This document shows positions 33,702 through 40,547 of a stretch of 46,238 bases of DNA, piece after piece. The stretch comes from Terriglobia bacterium. Its GTDB lineage: Bacteria > Acidobacteriota > Terriglobia > UBA7540. The DNA lies in NCBI GenBank assembly GCA_020073545.1, contig JAIQEZ010000024.1, positions 1-46,238 on the forward strand, written 5' to 3'. The stretch's first letter is position 1. Every line of letters starts with the position of its first letter. The notes below the pieces were generated by a model that saw only the letters and a program-made list of their open reading frames with translations, was not told the DNA's origin and did no database searches. The translations under genes and the position numbers were made by a program.

Positions 33702-35063
33702 ATGAGACTTGTCCGTCCGTTAAAGCAATTGACGTTGGGTTTGTGTCTAGTATGCTTAGTTTCTCCAGCTCTTAGGGCGCAAACTTCACCAAGTGATCAA
33801 ACCCAGACACCCCCGGCTGAACTCTCCCGCCGGGTTGAGGATCTCGAGAAAGAGCTCGAGGCGCTGAAGGCGGAGATCGCCGCGCTGAAGGGACAGGGCG
33901 CGGTCGCGCCAGCAGCCGTGGCGCCCGCCGCTCCGGCGGCCCCTGCGGCGCCCGCGGCACCTGCAACAGTGGCACAAAGCGTTGCGACCACACCGGCGGC
34001 GCCGGCCGTCAACAGCAGCGCCAACGCGATCACCAGCTTGCTGAGCAATACCAGCGTGACGGGTTTTGTCGATGCCAATTATGGCTACGACATCAACCAT
34101 CCCGCCAGTCGCACCACGAGTTTCCGCGCTTTTGATGGGCCGGAGAATCAGTTCTCTCTGAACATGATTGAACTGATCTTCGACAAAGCGCCGGACGCGA
34201 AAGGGAGCCGGCTGGGTTATCACCTCTCGTTCGGTTACGGCAATGCGATGAACGTGGTCAACGCGACCGACCCAGGAGGCGTGGGTTTTGCGCAGTACCT
34301 GAAGGAAGGTTACCTCTCGTACCTCGCCCCCGTCGGCAAAGGATTGCAGATCGACGTGGGCAAGTTCGTGACGCCCATGGGCGAAGAGGTCATCGAGAGC
34401 AAGGATAACTGGAACTATTCGCGGGGGATCCTCTTCACGTACGCGATCCCCTTCTATCACTTCGGGGTGCGAACCAAGTACACCTTCAACGACAAAGTCT
34501 CAATAAACGCAGACCTCATCAACGGCTGGAATAACATCGTTGAAAACAACACGGGGAAAACGGGGTGCTTCACGCTGACCCTGACACCTAACAAAAAGTT
34601 CTCCCTTGTGCAGAACTATATGATCGGTCCGGAGATGGCGAACACCAACAAGCACTTCCGGCAATTGTCGGACACCACGATGACCTACAACCCTACCTCG
34701 AAGCTGTCGCTGGCTGTGAACTATGACTACGGGCGAGGCGACATGCCGGTGGGCTTCCTGAACCCCGTGTGGTGGTCGGGCGTGGCAGGCTACCTGCGCT
34801 ATGCTTTCACGGACAGCGTTGCGCTCTCCACCCGCTATGAGTACTACGACGATCACAATGGATTTACCCTGGGGACAGCTCCCGCCCACATCAACGAGGT
34901 AACGCAAACCTTTGAGAAGACCTTGCACAAGAATTTCATCACGCGGTTGGAATTCCGCTACGACAATGCTAACCAACCGATCTTCGCTAAGGCTTCCACA
35001 TTTACCGATTACCAGCCCACGATTGCGTTAGGACTGATTTATACGTTTGACTGGAAAGAATAG
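33702..35063 (+). CDS. Outer-membrane beta-barrel porin (BBP2-type)
   Basis: A 453-residue protein with a signal peptide ending at LRAQ (about residue 28), a short coiled coil (residues 42-66, LSRRVEDLEKELEALKAEIA), an alanine/proline linker of about 45 residues, then a beta-barrel from residue 115. The barrel shows SVTGFVDANYGYDINHPAS, NQFSLNMIELIFDKAPD, QIDVGKFVTPMGEEVIES, alternating aromatic strands, and ends with a C-terminal aromatic, LIYTFDWKE. This plan fits the putative beta-barrel porin-2 family with a trimerising coiled coil. It may let ammonium or small solutes into the periplasm in this cluster; no substrate can be read. ATG at 33702 fits the signal peptide, with GGGGGAGAAAGAGA upstream. 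Confidence 0.85.
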   Translation: MRLVRPLKQLTLGLCLVCLVSPALRAQTSPSDQTQTPPAELSRRVEDLEKELEALKAEIAALKGQGAVAPAAVAPAAPAAPAAPAAPATVAQSVATTPAAPAVNSSANAITSLLSNTSVTGFVDANYGYDINHPASRTTSFRAFDGPENQFSLNMIELIFDKAPDAKGSRLGYHLSFGYGNAMNVVNATDPGGVGFAQYLKEGYLSYLAPVGKGLQIDVGKFVTPMGEEVIESKDNWNYSRGILFTYAIPFYHFGVRTKYTFNDKVSINADLINGWNNIVENNTGKTGCFTLTLTPNKKFSLVQNYMIGPEMANTNKHFRQLSDTTMTYNPTSKLSLAVNYDYGRGDMPVGFLNPVWWSGVAGYLRYAFTDSVALSTRYEYYDDHNGFTLGTAPAHINEVTQTFEKTLHKNFITRLEFRYDNANQPIFAKASTFTDYQPTIALGLIYTFDWKE

Positions 35064-35090
35064 AACGCCCATGCGTCGGGTCTGGAGATT

Positions 35091-35150
35091 CGGCGCCGGT
35101 TGGAAGTGGAGCTTCCCCCTGCTTCCCCTTTCAGACAAGAACCGGCGCCG
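35091..35150 (+). terminator. Long-loop inverted repeat after the porin gene
   Basis: CGGCGCCGGTT (35091-35101) and AACCGGCGCCG (35140-35150) are exact 11-base inverted repeats, with a smaller hairpin GGAAG-TGGAG-CTTCC in the loop. It starts 28 bases after the stop codon. It may end or stabilise the porin mRNA; there is no T-run. Confidence 0.45.
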
Positions 35151-35280
35151 ACCTCTGGTGATGGATTTGTGCGTGAAACGAACTCACTCAAGAAGCCTTG
35201 CAGCCACTCGACCACGGAGCGGAGGGCTGCTCAGGGTTCGTTAATGTCCTCCACGGAAGCTCGGGGAATTCGTTATGCGA

Positions 35281-35364
35281 ACTAGAAGTTTTTCCTGGCC
35301 AAAAAAATCTAATTCAGGGCAAAAAATCTATTTCTTTGACGTGGGTTTCATAATCCCGTACGTT
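35281..35364 (+). promoter_or_regulatory. Promoter module of the ammonium cluster, copy B
   Basis: ACTAGA (35281), TGGCCAAA (35296-35303), 19 bases, AAAATCTATTTCTTTGACG (35323-35341) and TACGTT 17 bases after the TTGACG. The second and third blocks are identical to copy A with the same 19-base gap. The first is seven bases further away. It probably drives the membrane microproteins and amt; the leader before 35622 is about 250 bases. Confidence 0.6.
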
Positions 35365-35621
35365 GGTTGTGCAGGTCAACGAAAGGGCAACAACAAGCAC
35401 CCATATTGAGCCAGTGACCGTCCCGGCGGGCGATGGCGGGGCTTTAGCCTATAAAGAGAACCCCAAACCGCCGGAGATTTAGGTGGCGGCAAAGGTGGCT
35501 GTTCATCGGGGATTGGCGAAGTAAGAAAAGGGAGTTCTCGTTCGAAAGCGCGGAGTGCAGCCTCCCCGCTGTTGCTGATGCACAGGGCACTCGTTAGCGA
35601 AAACGAAGAAAGGAGCACGAA

Positions 35622-35822
35622 ATGGCAGCGAATCGTCAGCAAGGTGCTTACCTGACGGAATTCCTTGTGGCTTTTACGACTTTTCCGGCCGGGCTGGTTT
35701 TGCTCACCTCAGCGAGCCGCGGGATCGGCATCCTCCTCACGATCGTGGGGCTGGGGATGCTCGTGCACTCCAGTATCGGCTTCTACCGTATCAAGAAGCT
35801 GGAGTTTCCCGGAGAGCCGTGA
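35622..35822 (+). CDS. Membrane microprotein, 66 residues, first of three
   Basis: A small protein with two membrane helices (about residues 10-28 and 33-52: FLVAFTTFPAGLVLLTSA and GIGILLTIVGLGMLVHSSI) and a short basic end (YRIKKLEFPGEP). An excellent ribosome-binding site AAAGGAGCACGAA precedes the ATG. It is not a member of a family that I recognise. It lies upstream of amt and probably in the same transcript, so it may regulate or assist the channel, as small membrane proteins do for other transporters (inference). Confidence 0.7.
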   Translation: MAANRQQGAYLTEFLVAFTTFPAGLVLLTSASRGIGILLTIVGLGMLVHSSIGFYRIKKLEFPGEP

Positions 35823-35930
35823 GCAGCGGAAGCCAAAGGCTCAAACGGGGGCCGGCTCGACCGCGGCCCCGAACACGAATCAACCACGGGATGAGATTTC
35901 GGTCCCGGTGACTTTCCTAAGGAGAGAAGC

Positions 35931-36113
35931 ATGAAAATTCTCGGACTGGCGCTAATCATCGTCGGATGGCTGATCCCGGTGCTGGCTCTCGCTTTCACGT
36001 CGTCGAACTCTGCCCGGCTCATCTTAAGCCTGGTAGGTATCGGGGTGACCCTTGTGGGGATTTTGGGGGTTCTGAACAAGGCTCATTTAAAGCACGCAAT
36101 CTGGAAACAGTAA
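35931..36113 (+). CDS. Membrane microprotein, 60 residues, second of three
   Basis: A small hydrophobic protein with two helices (residues 3-22, ILGLALIIVGWLIPVLALAF, and 27-47) and a basic end (NKAHLKHAIWKQ). AAGGAGAGAAGC precedes the ATG at the right distance. No named family recognised. It ends 28 bases before the amt start, so it is almost certainly co-transcribed with it. Confidence 0.75.
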   Translation: MKILGLALIIVGWLIPVLALAFTSSNSARLILSLVGIGVTLVGILGVLNKAHLKHAIWKQ

Positions 36114-36141
36114 TTCCAACACCATGGAAAAGGAGAAAGAC

Positions 36142-37821
36142 ATGCCGCATCGTAGGGTTCTGACGCGCTTTTTACTGGCATCCCTGCTCATCGTGGGTTC
36201 ATGCGGGATTACGGCTTGGTGCCAAACCCCACCGAGCTCAGTAACCAGCAGCCAGCCTGCGCCCGCACCAAATCCGCCGGCCGCGCCCAGTCTAACGGCG
36301 CCCCTTGTAGTGAAAGAGGCTAATCCACCGTCAGCCGACGATCTCGCGAAGGGTGATCCTGGCGGCACCTTGACGGGAACCATCAGCGACGTTGCTGTGT
36401 CCGACGCAAAGAAGGGACTGACCCTGGGCGACGCGCTCAACCAGATCGGCCAGAACAAAGTCGCCATCAACTTTGTCTGGACGCTGGTGGCAGGTTTCCT
36501 GGTGATGTTCATGCAGGCGGGGTTCGCGACCGTTGAGACAGGTCTTTGCAGGGCGAAGAACGCCAACCACACCATGATGATGAATTTCATGGTGTATGGA
36601 TTCGGGTTGTTCGCTTACTGGGTCTGTGGTTTTGCCTTCCAGATGGGCGGTGTTGGAGCGACTGCCAATCTCGGAGGAACGGCGCCGCTCAGCTCGGAGT
36701 TCACCGTTAATCTCCTGGGAAAGAGTTGGGGGATTTTCGGGACACACGGGTTCTTCCTCACGCAGGCTGCGACTTATGACGTGGGTGTCATGGTCCTGTT
36801 CCTGTTCCAGATGGTGTTCATGGATACGGCCACAACGATTGTGACCGGCGCGGCGGCGGAACGCTGGAAGTTCGCGGCCTTTGCCATCTCGACATTCTTC
36901 CTGGGAGCGATCACCTATCCCTTCTTCGGCAACTGGGCGTGGGGCGGTGGCTGGCTCTCTCAACTGGGAGCGAATTTCGGCCTCGGTCACGGTTACTGTG
37001 ATTTTGCCGGGTCGGGAGTCGTCCACGCCGTGGGCGGGCTGACGGCGCTGGCGGTCTCGATGATCATCGGTCCCCGGCTGGGTAAATACAATCGTGACGG
37101 TTCACCCAATGCCATGCCGGGACACGACATCGTGATCGTGCTCCTGGGTTGCTTCATTCTTGCCTTCGGGTGGTTCGGTTTCAACCCCGGCAGCACCTTG
37201 GGAGCTTCAGGTAACGGCGCACTGAGAATCGGTTCGATCGCGGTGAACACGATGCTGGCCGGCTGCACGGGATCGTTTGGGGCGATCCTTTACATGTGGA
37301 TGCGTTACGGCAAACCCGACGCCTCGATGTCAGGCAACGGGTTGCTGGCCGGGCTGGTGGCCATTACGGCGCCCAGCGGCTTCGTCAACTCCGTCAGCGC
37401 AGCGATTATCGGACTGATCGCCGGCGTGCTGGTTTGCCTGAGTGTAGAGTTCTTCGACCGGGTAGCAAAGGTAGACGACCCGGTGGGCGCGATCTCGGTG
37501 CACGGCGTCAACGGAATCTGGGGCGTCATCTCCGTCGGGCTGTTTGCGGATGGCAAATCCAATTACGGCGGGAGCTGGAACGGCGTCAACGGGTCGGTGA
37601 CCGGTTTGTTTTACGGCGACCCCGGACAGTTGGTGGCGCAGTTGATCGGGGTGGCCACGCTGCTCGGTTTCGTCTTCGGCGCGTCCTTTATATTCAACTG
37701 GCTTGTCCACGTGATCGTTGGCCAACGCGTGTCGCCGCAAAGCGAACTCGAGGGGTTGGATGTCCCCGAGCTGGGCGCCCTCGGATATCCGGAGTTCGTC
37801 CTGAAAGCCTACCGCGCCTAG
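36142..37821 (+). CDS. amt: Ammonium transporter (Amt) with a long N-terminal extension
   Basis: An Amt/MEP/Rh channel of 559 residues that moves ammonium across the inner membrane. The two pore histidines are in CDFAGSGVVHAVGGLTAL and GAISVHGVNGIWGVISVGLFA, and the aromatic gate region in FATVETGLCRAKNANHTMMM. Before the first Amt helix (from about residue 105) are a signal-peptide-like segment (FLLASLLIVGSCGITAWCQ) and about 75 residues rich in proline and serine. Such extra N-terminal part is longer than in the E. coli protein. ATG at 36142 has AAAGGAGAAAGAC upstream, better than the ATG at 36124. The PII gene for its likely regulator is 2.3 kb downstream. Confidence 0.92.
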   Translation: MPHRRVLTRFLLASLLIVGSCGITAWCQTPPSSVTSSQPAPAPNPPAAPSLTAPLVVKEANPPSADDLAKGDPGGTLTGTISDVAVSDAKKGLTLGDALNQIGQNKVAINFVWTLVAGFLVMFMQAGFATVETGLCRAKNANHTMMMNFMVYGFGLFAYWVCGFAFQMGGVGATANLGGTAPLSSEFTVNLLGKSWGIFGTHGFFLTQAATYDVGVMVLFLFQMVFMDTATTIVTGAAAERWKFAAFAISTFFLGAITYPFFGNWAWGGGWLSQLGANFGLGHGYCDFAGSGVVHAVGGLTALAVSMIIGPRLGKYNRDGSPNAMPGHDIVIVLLGCFILAFGWFGFNPGSTLGASGNGALRIGSIAVNTMLAGCTGSFGAILYMWMRYGKPDASMSGNGLLAGLVAITAPSGFVNSVSAAIIGLIAGVLVCLSVEFFDRVAKVDDPVGAISVHGVNGIWGVISVGLFADGKSNYGGSWNGVNGSVTGLFYGDPGQLVAQLIGVATLLGFVFGASFIFNWLVHVIVGQRVSPQSELEGLDVPELGALGYPEFVLKAYRA

Positions 37822-37883
37822 GCGCTGCCCGGGAAACTGGCGCGGTCATGCAAGTAACGTCACTGAGGAAGCAGGGGGATCAC

Positions 37884-38459
37884 ATGGCAAGCACGACTTT
37901 TGCATTGGCGGTGGACGTTGAGGAGACCCGGCCCGAGGGCCGAGCCTCCTCGATCGTTCCGGCAGCGGGGGCGGCGCTCAGCGCGGAAACGAAGAACCTC
38001 TTCCGGGAGGGAATCGAGCTCCTAGGAATGGGTGAGCCTCGCGAGGCCATCACGCGGCTGGAAAGGGTTGTGGCTGTCGCGCCGGATTACTCCGACGGTT
38101 TTGTAGGGCTTGGCATTGCCTACGCGATGGACAGTCAGGTCTACCCTGCGCTGGATAGTTTTGAAAAGGCCGCAGAGGTGGAACCCTCGAATTTCTACGC
38201 ACACTTTAAGCTGGCGCAGTTCCACTTCAAGTTGCGAATTCCCAAGAAGGGGTACGAAGAGGCGAAATGGGCTTTGAGGTGCGCTGCCACGCCCGATGAA
38301 AAGAGGCTGGTGGCACAGATCCTAAAGGAAGAGCGGGAGCGGGAGGCGAAAGGTGTGGCGCGTCCGACCTGGAACAAGCCGTTCTCTCGAAGATGGGTCC
38401 AGGCGGGAATGGCCCTGCTCGTGGCCGCCTGCCTGTTCCTGGTTTTTCACATGAGATAG
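37884..38459 (+). CDS. Tail-anchored TPR protein
   Basis: A 191-residue protein with three tetratricopeptide repeats (residues 40-140: NLFREGIELLGMGEPREAIT, DGFVGLGIAYAMDSQVYPAL and NFYAHFKLAQFHFKLRIPKK) and one hydrophobic helix at the C-terminus (residues 170-188, AGMALLVAACLFLVFHMR), so it is probably anchored in the inner membrane with the TPRs in the cytoplasm. It lies between amt and a third microprotein, 62 bases after amt. TPRs bind other proteins; a link to Amt, the antiporter or PII is possible but not shown. ATG at 37884 has GGGGGAT upstream; another ATG at 37848 would add 12 residues. Confidence 0.8.
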   Translation: MASTTFALAVDVEETRPEGRASSIVPAAGAALSAETKNLFREGIELLGMGEPREAITRLERVVAVAPDYSDGFVGLGIAYAMDSQVYPALDSFEKAAEVEPSNFYAHFKLAQFHFKLRIPKKGYEEAKWALRCAATPDEKRLVAQILKEEREREAKGVARPTWNKPFSRRWVQAGMALLVAACLFLVFHMR

Positions 38460-38469
38460 AAGACACGGT

Positions 38470-38700
38470 GTGGACGAACGCAAGGTTACACAAGTGAGTG
38501 ATCGGGAGGCTCGGAAAATGCTGGTAGAGGCGATCAAGGGGCAGCGGGTCAGCTTGGCTTGCGCGGTCAGCGTAGGGATCTTCCTGATTCTTGTGTTCCA
38601 CGCGCCGGTGGGACCGGTAGCCGTCGGCTGCCTGTTTTCGCTGGTGTATCTCTTTATCCGGGGCTGGACGAAGCTATCATCCGGCAAGGAACAACGATAA
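38470..38700 (+). CDS. Membrane microprotein, 76 residues, third of three
   Basis: A small protein with a charged N-terminal part (residues 1-26) and two helices (27-45, VSLACAVSVGIFLILVFHA, and 50-66), ending in a lysine-rich tail. The start GTG at 38470 is only ten bases after the TPR stop; a second GTG at 38494 is possible. It ends four bases before the antiporter ATG, which indicates the same transcript. No family recognised. Confidence 0.65.
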   Translation: MDERKVTQVSDREARKMLVEAIKGQRVSLACAVSVGIFLILVFHAPVGPVAVGCLFSLVYLFIRGWTKLSSGKEQR

Positions 38701-38704
38701 AACC

Positions 38705-39991
38705 ATGGATATTTCTCTACAAATTCTGCTCTTTATTGCGCTGCTGGTGCTTCTCTCCAAGGCGCTCGGGGGTCTCGGCGGCCGCATCGGGATGCCCGTG
38801 GTTCTGGGAGAATTGCTGGCGGGGGTGATCCTTGGCCCCACCTTGCTGAACGTGTGGCGTTTTTCTTGGTTTTCGGGGACCACCAGTTTGGCGGGTGTGG
38901 GACCCGTTTCGCTGGCGGCAGTGATAAACGTGCTCGCTGGACTCGGAGTTGTGGTGCTGATGTTTGTCGCGGGCCTGGAAACGGACCTGGAGGTGATGCG
39001 TAGCACGGTTGCCCCGGCTTTGTGGGCAGCAACTGGGGGCGTCATCCTTCCACTCTTGGGAGGGGCGGCCCTATCGCGAGCGGCCGGTCTTAATTGGCGG
39101 GAGTCGGTTTTTATCGGCACAATTCTCACCGCGACCAGCGTATCGATTACCGCGCAGACGCTGATAAATCTGAACAAGCTGCGCTCGAAGGTCGGCTCGA
39201 CCATTTTGGGGGCAGCGGTCATCGATGACGTTTTGGGCTTGTTAGTGCTATCACTGGTTATTGCAGTGGAGATGCATTCGACCGGGCACCTGGCGGGCTG
39301 GACAGGCGTTGCGCAGACGGTGGGACGAATCGCGATCTTCTCCGGGTTGGCGTTTTGGCTGGGGCCACGATTCATCCGTTTCATTTTCCGGCAGGCGAGG
39401 CACCTTCACGGGCCGCATACGGTCGTTGCCGTCGCGTTGGTGATCTGCTTCCTCTTTGCTTTTCTGGCTGAGTCACTCGGCGGCATGGCCTCCATCACTG
39501 GCGCCTACCTGGCAGGGCTCTTCGTGGCGGCGACACCAAACCACAAGGAAATCATTGATGACCTGCGCTCCATGGCGAATTCGTTTTTCGGCCCCCTTTT
39601 CTTCGTTTCCATCGGCCTGCAAATCAACGGGCGTCACCTCGGCGGGCACTTTGGATTCTTTGCGCTGATACTTCTCGTGGCTATTCTAGGAAAGATTCTG
39701 GGATGCGGGCTGGGAAGCTGGGCTACTGCGTTTAGCGTTCGCGATTCGCTGATCGTGGGCGTAGGTATGATCCCCCGCGGCGAAGTCGGACTGATAACCG
39801 CCAGCATTGGCTATGCGGCGGGGGTGGTATCCGGGGAAATCTATTCCCTGGTGGTGGTCCTGGTTCTGGCGACCACGTTGTTGACGCCTGTGCTGCTGCG
39901 CTATTGCACGTCCATCACAGAGGCTGAGGCCGAAACGATCGAGGGCACGCCGGTGCTTGCGGAAGTCTCCATGGACCAGTGGTCTGAATAA
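38705..39991 (+). CDS. Cation:proton antiporter, CPA2 family (NapA-like)
   Basis: A 428-residue membrane protein with about twelve to thirteen helices that exchanges a cation (sodium or potassium) for protons. The characteristic parts are GMPVVLGELLAGVILGP near the N-terminus, LMFVAGLETDL, ILTATSVSITAQTLI, and AAVIDDVLGLLVLSLVIA with the paired aspartates D174-D175 that mark electrogenic Na+/H+ antiporters such as NapA. The end, IPRGEVGLITASIGYAAG, is typical. Unlike KefB/KefC there is no TrkA-N domain. It follows a microprotein by four bases and precedes the PII gene by 127. Its place next to Amt suggests it balances charge or pH during ammonium uptake (inference). Confidence 0.88.
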   Translation: MDISLQILLFIALLVLLSKALGGLGGRIGMPVVLGELLAGVILGPTLLNVWRFSWFSGTTSLAGVGPVSLAAVINVLAGLGVVVLMFVAGLETDLEVMRSTVAPALWAATGGVILPLLGGAALSRAAGLNWRESVFIGTILTATSVSITAQTLINLNKLRSKVGSTILGAAVIDDVLGLLVLSLVIAVEMHSTGHLAGWTGVAQTVGRIAIFSGLAFWLGPRFIRFIFRQARHLHGPHTVVAVALVICFLFAFLAESLGGMASITGAYLAGLFVAATPNHKEIIDDLRSMANSFFGPLFFVSIGLQINGRHLGGHFGFFALILLVAILGKILGCGLGSWATAFSVRDSLIVGVGMIPRGEVGLITASIGYAAGVVSGEIYSLVVVLVLATTLLTPVLLRYCTSITEAEAETIEGTPVLAEVSMDQWSE

Positions 39992-40118
39992 GGGCTGTCG
40001 AACACATATTCACCCGTATGGGCAATCACAAAACGTTCGCCTCAAAACCGGGTTGGGCAGTATCCGTAAATGCCGGCTTGGTTTGCGTGCAGGCGAGGAC
40101 AGGAAAAGGTGACTCACA

Positions 40119-40457
40119 ATGAAAAAGCTGGAGGCAGTGATTCAGCCGTCACGCCTGGACGCAGTCCGCGAAGCGCTTTACGGGATCGGAGTGCAGGGCA
40201 TGACGGTCAGCGAAGTGAGAGGTCATGGCCGCCAGAAAGGCCACTCGGAGGTTTATCGGGGAAATGAGTACACGGTGGACCTGCTTCCGAAGATCAAAGT
40301 TGAATCCGTTCTACCTGATAAGCTCGCGCAACTCGCCGTGGAGAAGGTGATTGAAGCGGCGCGTAGCGGGAAGATCGGCGACGGGAAAGTGTTTCTCTTT
40401 GAGGTCAGCGAAGCGGTGCGCATTCGCGATAGCCAACGAGGCGAACAGGCGCTGTAG
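40119..40457 (+). CDS. PII nitrogen-regulatory protein (GlnB/GlnK family)
   Basis: A 112-residue PII protein that reads 2-oxoglutarate, ATP and ADP and regulates targets, classically Amt. Seen: MKKLEAVIQPSRLDAVREAL, VSEVRGHGRQKGHSEVYRG, the T-loop RGNEYTVDLLPK with the uridylylation tyrosine at 51, and the B-loop ARSGKIGDGKVFLFEVSEAV. All key residues for nucleotide binding are present. As the gene lies in the amt cluster, GlnK-like control of the channel is expected. AGGAAAAGG precedes the ATG. Confidence 0.93.
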   Translation: MKKLEAVIQPSRLDAVREALYGIGVQGMTVSEVRGHGRQKGHSEVYRGNEYTVDLLPKIKVESVLPDKLAQLAVEKVIEAARSGKIGDGKVFLFEVSEAVRIRDSQRGEQAL

Positions 40458-40547
40458 GCTGCGTCGTCCCCTGGAAACCGCCAGCCCGTGCGGCACGGAC
40501 CAAATTCGCCTTGGTAGAGCCGTCGTGCTCCGACTGGCCGTTTCGCC

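Larger units (their letters stand above)
35064..35621. other. Intergenic region between porin and ammonium cluster
   Basis: It holds the inverted repeat (35091-35150) and promoter module B (35281-35364). The rest (35365-35610) is a long leader without supported gene; it contains GGCGGG/CCCGCC-type pairing near 35430 and 35470 and may fold. Confidence 0.5.

Noticed and set aside
37296-37847. Upstream extension of the TPR gene inside amt
   Set aside because: This part is the out-of-frame reading of amt; arginine-rich and without TPR pattern.
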